From: Streptomyces canus 299MFChir4.1
GTDB taxonomy: Bacteria; Actinomycetota; Actinomycetes; Streptomycetales; Streptomycetaceae
NCBI RefSeq assembly: GCF_000383615.1
Contig: NZ_KB911597.1
Span: forward strand, 116,956 to 180,955
DNA: 64,000 bases
Reading direction: 5' to 3'
The position numbers and the translations under genes are program-made. Below the pieces are notes generated by a model. That model was not told where the DNA came from. It ran no database searches and was given only the letters and a program-made list of their open reading frames with translations. Below, piece after piece: positions 1 through 6,364 of this stretch (position 1 is the first letter of the stretch; each line of letters opens with the position of its first letter).

Positions 1-1294
1 CCTTTTCGGCGGGGGCGGGTCGCGGATGCTCGGCGTCCCGTTCCTGCTCGGCGACGCCCTCCGCGAATCGGTGTACGAGGTGGACCGTGCCGTCGGCCCC
101 GCGCTGGAGCCCGATCCAACTGAAGGCGTCCCCGAGGACGGCGAGACCGGCCCGCGCCCCCGGTTCCTCGCTGTGCAGCCGCAGCTCCACCTCGACCGCC
201 GAAGGCGTGCCGGGCAGCCGCTGGGTGAGGACATTCGGCAGTGTGCGCAGGTCGTGCGCGCCGGCCGAGCGGACGCAGGTGAGCCGCAGTCCGTCCCCGG
301 AGTGGTGGGTCGCCCAACCGGGCTGCGGATTGGCGGTCCACTGCCACTGGCGGCCGAAGCGTCCGCCGGGGAAGTCGTCGTCGGTGGCGGGCGCGGCCTG
401 CGACTGCGGTGGCAGATCGGGCTTTTCGTGCACGGCGACGGGGGCGCCCTCGTGGCCGAGTACCGGCCAGCCGTCCTCCCCCCAGCGCATCGGCTGGAGG
501 TGGACGACCCTGCCGTAGGGGCCCTTCTGCTGGAAGTGCAGGAACCAGTCCTGACCGGACGGGGTGCGCACCCAGCCGCCCTGGTGCGGGCCGTTGACGT
601 CGGTGTCCTTCCGCTCCAGGACGACCTTCTCCTCGTACGGGCCGAAGAACCCGCGCGAGCGGAAGGCGCCCTGCCAGCCGGTCTCCACTCCCCCGGCGGG
701 GGCGAAGATCCAGAACCAGCCGTCGTGCTGGTACAGCTTGGGGCCTTCGAGGGTGAACCAGCCCGGTATCCGGTCGCCGTCGACGATCACCTTGCCCTCG
801 TCGAGGAGTTCACGGCCGTCGAGGTCCATCCGGTGACCGGTGAGGCGGTTCTTGACGCCCGAGCGGGACTTGGCCCAGGCGTGCACGAGGTAGGCCTCGC
901 CGCTCTCCTCGTCCCACAGGGGGCACGGGTCGATCAGGCCCTTGCCGGACTTGAGGAGGTGCGGGCGCGTCCAAGGGCCCCTGATCCCGGGGGCGTTGAT
1001 CTGGAAGATGCCCTGGTCGGGGTCGCCCCAGAAGATCCAGAACCGTTCGTCGTGGTACCGGAGAGAGGGGGCCCAGACTCCGCAGTCGTGCCGTGGCTTG
1101 GTGAACTCCCCGGCCGGTTCCAGGCGTTCGAGCGCGTGGCCGATCAGGGTCCAGTTGACGAGGTCGCGGGAGTGCAGCAGCGGCAGGCCGGGGACCCGCC
1201 CGAAGCTGGAGGCGGTGAGGTAGAAGTCGTCGCCGACGCGGACGACATCGGGGTCGGACCAGTCGGCGTTCAGGACGGGGTTCGTGTACGTCAC
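1..1294 (-). CDS. Glycoside hydrolase family 43 protein (partial, C-terminus beyond window)
   Basis: Hydrolyses arabinose- or xylose-containing plant polysaccharides or oligosaccharides; the exact substrate cannot be read from sequence. About 431 residues are visible and no stop is reached before position 1. The N-terminus carries the GH43 blade-1 motif WSDPDV (Asp14, expected general base). A later TLEGPK matches the general-acid Glu region, and GLIDPCP fits the third acidic residue. After about residue 300 the sequence (PVAVHEKPD onward) looks like the C-terminal beta-sandwich of two-domain GH43 beta-xylosidases. I see no signal peptide, so it is probably cytoplasmic and acts on imported oligosaccharides. 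The GTG start at 1294 overlaps the stop of the upstream gene as GTGA, the spacing used throughout this operon. Confidence 0.85.
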   Translation of the reverse strand, partial: MTYTNPVLNADWSDPDVVRVGDDFYLTASSFGRVPGLPLLHSRDLVNWTLIGHALERLEPAGEFTKPRHDCGVWAPSLRYHDERFWIFWGDPDQGIFQINAPGIRGPWTRPHLLKSGKGLIDPCPLWDEESGEAYLVHAWAKSRSGVKNRLTGHRMDLDGRELLDEGKVIVDGDRIPGWFTLEGPKLYQHDGWFWIFAPAGGVETGWQGAFRSRGFFGPYEEKVVLERKDTDVNGPHQGGWVRTPSGQDWFLHFQQKGPYGRVVHLQPMRWGEDGWPVLGHEGAPVAVHEKPDLPPQSQAAPATDDDFPGGRFGRQWQWTANPQPGWATHHSGDGLRLTCVRSAGAHDLRTLPNVLTQRLPGTPSAVEVELRLHSEEPGARAGLAVLGDAFSWIGLQRGADGTVHLVHRFAEGVAEQERDAEHPRPAPAEK

Positions 1295-2136
1295 TGGCTG
1301 ACCGCCTTCCGTACCAGGGCCGCCACTTCGAGCCGGGACAGGCGCCCGTCGGCGACGACGGTGACGATCCGCCGTACGACGGTCTCGCCGGGCGGGATCG
1401 GCAGCCTCGCGTCGTGGGCGAGCGACGAGCCGACCCCCGGGTACTCGTCGGCGCGCACGAACCACGGGTCACGGCGGGACCGGTCGGTGGCGCCGGCGAA
1501 GACGAGGGTCCAGCCGGCGCCGGAGAGGGCGACCCAGGCGGCGCGGGTGCCGTGGACCGCGGCCTCGCCCTCGCGGTCGACGGTGAAGACGTCCGGCGCG
1601 CCCTGTTCCTTGCGGGCCCGCCAGAAGAAGCCGCCGTAGGCCGCGCCCGGACGGCCGTTGGTGGCCGGGCTGCCGATCGACAGGGGTTCCCTGGTGACAT
1701 TGGTGAGGGAGAAGGTGAAGTCCAACGCCCAGGCGGAGGCGGTCAGTTCGGTGGCCGCGACCGTGCGGCGCTCGCGCAGCAACTCCGCTCCCGAGGCGAC
1801 CCAGCGCAGCTCCTCCACGAAGCCGTCCGGGTCACGGAGCTGGAAGGAGTGGTGGCGCTGGGCACCGTGGTTGTCGAGCTCGGTCGGGCCCTGGCCGCGC
1901 ACATAGGTGCGGCCGCCCCAGAAGTTGTGCCCCTCGACGTCGGGAACGGCGACACCGACGCCGAGGTGGTGGAGGTGGTCGGCGGGGCCGACTTCGGTGA
2001 CCGCCGTGCCGGCCAGGGTGGTGACGGGGTGCAGATAGGGGCGCGGGGAGAGCCGGGCGGGCAGCTCGGGCCGGGTGACGTAGCGGCCGACCGGGCGGCC
2101 CGCGACACGCAGGACCGGGGAATCGGGGGTCGTCAT
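1291..2136 (-). CDS. DUF6807 (PmoA-like) family protein
   Basis: Conserved protein of 281 residues with no established biochemical role. The family is common in sugar-utilisation clusters of actinobacteria and is often annotated PmoA. Visible features include a His-rich stretch, DHLHHLGVGVAVPDV (about residues 53-67), and GHNFWGGRTYV, followed by a beta-rich body with Trp/Tyr-rich strands, compatible with an all-beta sugar-binding or epimerase-like fold. The ATG at 2136 overlaps the stop of the Gfo/Idh gene (ATGA), and its own stop overlaps the GTG of the GH43 gene, so the three are probably translated in series. The co-localisation suggests a step in handling sugars released by the GH43 enzyme; that is inference. 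Confidence 0.8.
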   Translation of the reverse strand: MTTPDSPVLRVAGRPVGRYVTRPELPARLSPRPYLHPVTTLAGTAVTEVGPADHLHHLGVGVAVPDVEGHNFWGGRTYVRGQGPTELDNHGAQRHHSFQLRDPDGFVEELRWVASGAELLRERRTVAATELTASAWALDFTFSLTNVTREPLSIGSPATNGRPGAAYGGFFWRARKEQGAPDVFTVDREGEAAVHGTRAAWVALSGAGWTLVFAGATDRSRRDPWFVRADEYPGVGSSLAHDARLPIPPGETVVRRIVTVVADGRLSRLEVAALVRKAVSQ

Positions 2137-3287
2137 GTACTCACCTCGTTCGCGACGTGTGGCCGGGCCCAGTCGGCGCCCAGCTCGGAGTAGAGGGCGA
2201 GGTTGTCGGCGGCGGCCGCGACGAGTCCGTCGATGCCGGGGACGACCCGGCGCTCCTCGTCGGGCAGCAGGTGCCAGGCCGTGGCCGGGAGCGGGGTCGG
2301 GTCCGGGGCCAGCCGGATCGCCTCGACGACCTTCATGAAGGCGCCCGTCACCTCCGGGACGACCAGGAGGTCGTCGCCGTCGGTGACGTGGTCGACCAGG
2401 TTCTCCAGCAGGTCGGTACGGCCGTACTCGTACTCCTCGGGGCCGTGGCCGGCCCGCTGGAGCAGCACGCGGTCCTGCTTGTACCAGTAGGTGATCCGGC
2501 CGTGGCTGCCGTGCGCGACGACGTACGGCTCGTCGGGGTCCTCGGCGCACAGGGTCGCGGCGACGACGACCGGGATGCCGTTCGCGGTGGTGAGGCGGAC
2601 GCAGGAGGTGTCGTCGGACTCGATGTCGTTGGCGCGCAGCAGCTCGGTCTCGATACGGCTGACGTCCTGGGCGCGGGTGGTGCCGTTCAGGGCGAGCGCG
2701 GTGGCGACGGCATGCGCGAGGGGGTTGGTCAGCACGCCGTCGATCACGTCGACGCCGTTCATCCGCCGCTTGCCCGCCCAGGGCGCCCGCCGGTAGTACG
2801 CCTCGGCACGCGCCCAGGCACCGGCCCCGCCGATCCCGGTCACCTCGCCGATCGCGCCCTCCTCGACCAGCTCACGGATCGCGGGCACGGCGTGCGAGCC
2901 CAGCGACTGGAAGCCGATCTGGCAGGCGACCCCGGCCGCGGCGACCCCTTCGGCCATGCGACGGAACTCGGCGTACGAGGGCGCCGGAGGCTTCTCCAGC
3001 AGGATGTGCACGCCCCGCCGGGCCGCCGCGAGCGCGAGGTCCGTATGGGTCGGGATCGGGGTGCAGATCACCGCGATCCGGGCGCCCGTGGAGTCGAGGA
3101 GCGCGCCGAAGTCGGCGGACTGCTCGGGCGCGCCCAGGCCTTCGGGGATCTCGTCGCCGGTCAGCGGGGTCAGCTCGCAGATCCCCGCCAGCCGTACGAT
3201 TCCCTTGTCCTGCAGCCGGCGGATGTTCTCCAGGTGCCAGCGGCCGTGGCCGCGCGCGCCCGCCAGGACGATGTCTACGGTGCTCAT
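2133..3287 (-). CDS. Gfo/Idh/MocA family oxidoreductase
   Basis: NAD(P)-dependent oxidoreductase of 384 residues, normal for the family, likely acting on a sugar, inositol or sugar-acid derivative. The N-terminal Rossmann strand and glycine-rich loop are seen in IVLAGARGHGRWH (residues 6-18; the usual second Gly-x-Gly is loose). The diagnostic EKP motif is at residues 98-100. The C-terminal half is the expected alpha/beta sheet domain and includes MNGVDVIDGVLTNPLAHA, which fits the conserved Asp/His catalytic region. A GGGAGG ribosome site lies just before the ATG. The start overlaps, as ATGA, an open frame running through the repeat array upstream. Confidence 0.88.
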   Translation of the reverse strand: MSTVDIVLAGARGHGRWHLENIRRLQDKGIVRLAGICELTPLTGDEIPEGLGAPEQSADFGALLDSTGARIAVICTPIPTHTDLALAAARRGVHILLEKPPAPSYAEFRRMAEGVAAAGVACQIGFQSLGSHAVPAIRELVEEGAIGEVTGIGGAGAWARAEAYYRRAPWAGKRRMNGVDVIDGVLTNPLAHAVATALALNGTTRAQDVSRIETELLRANDIESDDTSCVRLTTANGIPVVVAATLCAEDPDEPYVVAHGSHGRITYWYKQDRVLLQRAGHGPEEYEYGRTDLLENLVDHVTDGDDLLVVPEVTGAFMKVVEAIRLAPDPTPLPATAWHLLPDEERRVVPGIDGLVAAAADNLALYSELGADWARPHVANEVST

Positions 3288-4042
3288 GGGATCCTCCCTG
3301 CGCCCGCGCCGCGCGCCACCTGTCGGTCGGCCGCCTCGGCGCTGTCGATCTTTGTGTGCAGGGTAGGCGGCCGGTCGGCGTCCGCCGTGAGGTCACGCTC
3401 GCTGCCGAGGGTGCCGCTCTGGTGCGGGGCACTGCCGTTCCAGCTCTTGACCGGCTCCCGACCACCCACGCCGGGCGCGGAGACCGACGGCTCCCGACCA
3501 CCCACGCCGGAACCGAGGACAGGCCGGATCCGACCACCCACGCCGGACGCGGAGACCGACGGCTCCCGACCACCCCCGCCGGAACCGAGGACAGGTCGGA
3601 TCCGACCACCCACGCCGGACGCGGAGACCGACGGCTCCCGACCACCCACGCCGGAACCGAAGAGAGGCCGGATCCGACCACCCCCACCGGACACAGAGAC
3701 GGACGGCTCCCGGCCACTCACCCTGGACGCTGCGACAGGCTGGACCCGACCACCCCCGCCGGACGCGGAGACCGACGGCTCCCGACCACCCCCGCCGGAA
3801 CCGGTGGCGTGCCCCTCCCGGGGATCCGCGTCGGACGCGGGGACGCGCTGTTCCCAGGCGCCCGCGGAACGCCCGGCGGCCGTCTCGGTGCGAGTTCGGC
3901 CGGCTGCCGCGGCAGGGATACCGGACACCTCGGCGCCGTTCTTCCTCAGGAGCACACGGCCCACGGCCCGCCCCTCGGCCCGTACGACGACACCCACCAG
4001 GCCCAGCACCGCGCCCCCCATCGCGATCCGACGGACTCTCAC
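3284..4042 (-). CDS. Possible coding frame through the 36-bp repeat array (12-residue repeats); doubtful
   Basis: An open frame of 252 codons from a GTG preceded by GGGAGG at a 10-nt distance, ending in a TGA that overlaps the Gfo/Idh ATG. It begins VRVRRIAMGG with a short hydrophobic stretch, then carries 12-residue units alternating GGREPSVSASGV and GGRIRPVLGSGV. For: the ribosome site and 4-nt overlaps on both sides, as in the neighbouring genes. Against: 36 is a multiple of 3, so several frames are open here; third-position GC (about 75 percent in the repeats) is below that of neighbouring genes and not better than other frames; copy differences are not mainly synonymous; I know no homologue. 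It may be non-coding repeat DNA. Confidence 0.3.
   Translation of the reverse strand: MRVRRIAMGGAVLGLVGVVVRAEGRAVGRVLLRKNGAEVSGIPAAAAGRTRTETAAGRSAGAWEQRVPASDADPREGHATGSGGGGREPSVSASGGGGRVQPVAASRVSGREPSVSVSGGGGRIRPLFGSGVGGREPSVSASGVGGRIRPVLGSGGGGREPSVSASGVGGRIRPVLGSGVGGREPSVSAPGVGGREPVKSWNGSAPHQSGTLGSERDLTADADRPPTLHTKIDSAEAADRQVARGAGAGRIP
3461..3820. repeat. Tandem array: ten 36-bp units arranged as five 72-bp A/B dimers
   Basis: Units begin at 3461, 3497, 3533, 3569, 3605, 3641, 3677, 3713, 3749 and 3785, a period of exactly 36. Each opens with a form of ACCACCCACGCCGG. Odd units (A) continue with GCGGAGACCGACGGCTCCCG-like sequence and even units (B) with ACCGAGGACAGGCCGGATCCG-like sequence, so the true repeat is a 72-bp dimer. 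Units 7, 8 and 10 are the most diverged; the last is incomplete. There are no unique spacers, so it is not a CRISPR array. Confidence 0.95.
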
Positions 4043-4392
4043 TTCGACGTCACCTCCCTGCCGGACACGACGGCCGAGGCGCGCCAGGGGAGGATCGGGC
4101 CCCGGCAGACCGACGCGACGCCCCGACCGATGTCGGCGGCCCACGACCACCGACCGGCCACCGAGCGGGCGCGGACTCCCATGGCCCGATGACCGACCAC
4201 GAGCCCCTTCCCGCTCCACGTGCAACGCCGGCCTCGTGCTCCGGCGCCGGTCCACCCTGGCGCGGCGCTCACCGGCGCGGCCCCGGACGGTCCCGGCACC
4301 CCCGTCCGGCAGGCAACCGTGTGGACATGGCCGTCACCGGTCGGCCCAGGGGCGCCCGACGCGTTCGTTCCGCTGATCCGACGGAGTCTCAT
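4039..4392 (-). CDS. Possible 117-residue open frame between permease gene and repeat frame; doubtful
   Basis: Open frame starting ATG at 4392, overlapping the permease stop as ATGA, and ending in a TGA that overlaps the GTG at 4042 as GTGA. The product would start MRLRRISGTN and be rich in Arg, Gly and Trp with no recognisable domain. Third-position GC is about 85 percent, lower than in the flanking genes. The 18 bases at its start reappear with two changes at 4025-4042. I would treat it as unproven; a rearranged or decayed segment is equally likely. Confidence 0.2.
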   Translation of the reverse strand: MRLRRISGTNASGAPGPTGDGHVHTVACRTGVPGPSGAAPVSAAPGWTGAGARGRRCTWSGKGLVVGHRAMGVRARSVAGRWSWAADIGRGVASVCRGPILPWRASAVVSGREVTSK

Positions 4393-5285
4393 CCCTTCAC
4401 CGCCCCCGCGCTGAAGCCCGTGATCAGCCACTTCTGGATGAAGGCGAACACGATCACCACGGGTACCGCCGCGATGATGCCGCCGGCGGCCAGCGCGCCG
4501 AGGTCGACGCTGTCGGCACTCATCAGGGTGTTGAGGCCGACCGGGATCGTCTGCTTGTCCTGGTTGTTGAGGAACATCAGGGCGAACAGGAAGTGGTTCC
4601 AGGAGTGCACGAAGGCGAAGGAGCCGACGGCGATCAGGCCGGGACGGAGCAGCGGAAGGACGACGATCCTGAAGGCCGTCATCCGGTTGCAGCCGTCGAC
4701 CCAGGCCGCCTCCTCCAGGGAGTACGGCACGTTCTTGATGAAGTTGCTGATCAGGATCATCGACAGCGGCAGCTGGAAGACCGTCTCGGCGATGATGACA
4801 CTGCCCAGCGAGTTGATCATCTTCAGCTCGGCGAAGATCTCGAACAACGGCACCAGCAGCAGCGCGCCCGGCACGAACTGCGAACACAGCAGCGCCAGCA
4901 TGAACGCGTTCTTGACCTTGAAGTCGAACCGGGCCAGGGCGTACCCGCCGGCCAGCGCGACGAGGGTCGTCATCACCAGGGTGGCGAGGCCGACGTACAC
5001 GCTGTTCTCGAAGTAGGTGCCGAAGGCCCGCTCCGTCCACACCTTCTCGAAGTGGTCGAAGGTGATCGGCCAGGGCACGAGCGAGGTCGAGCCGGCCGGG
5101 CGCAGCGCGAACAGGAGGATCCAGTAGAAGGGGATGAGCGTGAAGACGAGGTAGATCGACAGCGGCAGGTAGATGTGCCGGCGCGGGACCTCGTCCCAGG
5201 AGCGGCGGCGCTTGGCGGGACGCGGCGGCTCCGGCTCGTCCCGCACGGGTGCGGGCGCGGTCTCGGTGGCTTCCTCGGTGATCAC
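4389..5285 (-). CDS. Carbohydrate ABC transporter permease (MalG/LacG type)
   Basis: Inner-membrane permease of 298 residues, the second of a pair. An N-terminal cytoplasmic Pro/Arg-rich extension (residues 1-34) precedes six predicted membrane spans beginning at HIYLPLSIYLVFTL. The EAA loop that contacts the ATPase is at about residues 192-198 (EAAWVDG). The C-terminus ends FIQKWLITGFSAGAVKG, typical of MalG-like permeases. The GTG start at 5285 overlaps the stop of the partner permease. Neither an ATPase nor a binding protein gene lies next to it; in Streptomyces the shared ATPase MsiK commonly serves such systems. Confidence 0.9.
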   Translation of the reverse strand: MITEEATETAPAPVRDEPEPPRPAKRRRSWDEVPRRHIYLPLSIYLVFTLIPFYWILLFALRPAGSTSLVPWPITFDHFEKVWTERAFGTYFENSVYVGLATLVMTTLVALAGGYALARFDFKVKNAFMLALLCSQFVPGALLLVPLFEIFAELKMINSLGSVIIAETVFQLPLSMILISNFIKNVPYSLEEAAWVDGCNRMTAFRIVVLPLLRPGLIAVGSFAFVHSWNHFLFALMFLNNQDKQTIPVGLNTLMSADSVDLGALAAGGIIAAVPVVIVFAFIQKWLITGFSAGAVKG

Positions 5286-6220
5286 TTGGAACCGCCTCCG
5301 AACTTGCTCAGCCGCAGATACACCATCGAGCAGAAGAGCAGGATCACGAACGCGACCGTGGTCAGGGCGGACGCGTAGCCGAAGTTGTGGGCGTCGACGC
5401 TGGTGTTGGCGATGTAGAGCGGGAGGGTGGTCGTCTCCCCCGCTGGTCCGCCGCCGGTCAGGGTGTAGAGCAGGTCGACGTTGTTGAACTCCCACACCGC
5501 GCGCAGCAGGGTGGACAGGATGATCGCGTCCTTCAGATGGGGCAGCGTGATGTGCCAGAACTGCTTGATCCGGCTGGCCCCGTCGACCTCGGCGGCCTCG
5601 TACAGGTCCTTCGAGACGGACTGGAGGTCGGCGAGGATGAGGATCGCGAAGAAGGGGACACCGCGCCACAGGTCGGCGACGACCGCCGCCGAGAAGACGG
5701 TGGAGGTGTCCGACAGCCAGCTGGTGCCGTAGGAGCCGATGCCCATGTCGGCGAGGTAACGGGTGACGCCGGTCTGGGAGTTGTAGAGCAGCACCCAGAT
5801 CGCGGAGGTCAGCACGCCGGAGACGGCCCACGGGGAGAAGACGAGCGCGCGGCCCACCGCCCGGCCCACGAAGGTCTGGTTGACGATCAGCGCGAGCGCC
5901 AGGCCGAAGAGCAGCTGGAGGCCGACCTCGACGAAGACCCACTTGGCGCTGAAGGTCAGCGTGTCCCAGAACTGCGGGTCCTTGGTGAAGATCTGGACGA
6001 AGTTGTCGAAGCCCGCGTAGCCGTTCCGCCATGGCTTGGTGGGGTTGTAGTTCTGGAGGCTGTAGTAGAAGACGCTGATCACCGGGTAGGCGATGAAGCC
6101 CAGCATCAGCAGGGCCGCCGGCGCGATCAGCAGGTACGGCAGCCTGCGCGGCGTGGCGGAGGCACGGCGCCGCCGCCGGGGTGGCGCGGGCGGTTTCGCC
6201 ACGGCTGCGGCTTGGGCCAT
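5282..6220 (-). CDS. Carbohydrate ABC transporter permease (MalF/UgpA type)
   Basis: Inner-membrane permease of 312 residues that forms the channel with the downstream partner. An Arg-rich cytoplasmic N-terminus (PPRRRRRASATPRR) is followed by the first span, LLIAPAALLMLGFIAYPVI. The EAA loop reads EAAEVDGAS at residues 208-216. Order and sequence fit CUT1-family importers for oligosaccharides or sugar acids. A LacI-type palindrome lies 43-54 bp upstream of the ATG. It is separated by 144 bp from the dehydratase gene upstream, so it may have its own promoter. Confidence 0.9.
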   Translation of the reverse strand: MAQAAAVAKPPAPPRRRRRASATPRRLPYLLIAPAALLMLGFIAYPVISVFYYSLQNYNPTKPWRNGYAGFDNFVQIFTKDPQFWDTLTFSAKWVFVEVGLQLLFGLALALIVNQTFVGRAVGRALVFSPWAVSGVLTSAIWVLLYNSQTGVTRYLADMGIGSYGTSWLSDTSTVFSAAVVADLWRGVPFFAILILADLQSVSKDLYEAAEVDGASRIKQFWHITLPHLKDAIILSTLLRAVWEFNNVDLLYTLTGGGPAGETTTLPLYIANTSVDAHNFGYASALTTVAFVILLFCSMVYLRLSKFGGGSK

Positions 6221-6262
6221 GACAGGGTCTCCGTTCTCGGTACGGCTTGCGTTCGTGGTGCG

Positions 6263-6274
6263 GTAAGCGCTTTC
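6263..6274. promoter_or_regulatory. LacI-family-type operator candidate
   Basis: On the minus strand the sequence reads GAAAGCGCTTAC, centred on AAGCGCTT, close to the classic LacI/GalR palindrome. It sits about 43-54 bp before the permease ATG. No LacI-family regulator gene is in this window, so the cognate protein would be encoded elsewhere. Confidence 0.5.
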
Positions 6275-6308
6275 TCGATGTGCGTGGGCGCCCTGCGGTC
6301 AGATGGCG

Positions 6309-6361
6309 ACTGCGGGTGCGTTGTGGCTGGTCGCGGAGTACCCCGCGCCCCTCAGTGGGTC
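6309..6361 (-). repeat. Interspersed intergenic repeat, copy 1
   Basis: About 53 bp. Its complement reads GAGGGGCGCGGGG, then a CGCGACCAGCCACAACGCAC block. The same two blocks occur in intergenic DNA near 15665, 22188, 22269 and 26422. It lies between the dehydratase stop and the permease promoter region. Confidence 0.75.
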
Positions 6362-6364
6362 AAG

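Noticed and set aside
26..1639. Long rightward open frame over the GH43 and DUF6807 genes
   Set aside because: It has no family-like sequence; the opposite strand encodes clear GH43 and DUF6807 proteins. High GC keeps antisense frames open.
3461..3820. CRISPR array
   Set aside because: Repeats are contiguous with no unique spacers and no cas genes nearby.
2157..4376. 739-residue rightward frame with Pro-rich repeats
   Set aside because: Its first third is antisense to the Gfo/Idh gene and the rest reads through the 36-bp array; no ribosome site or domain.
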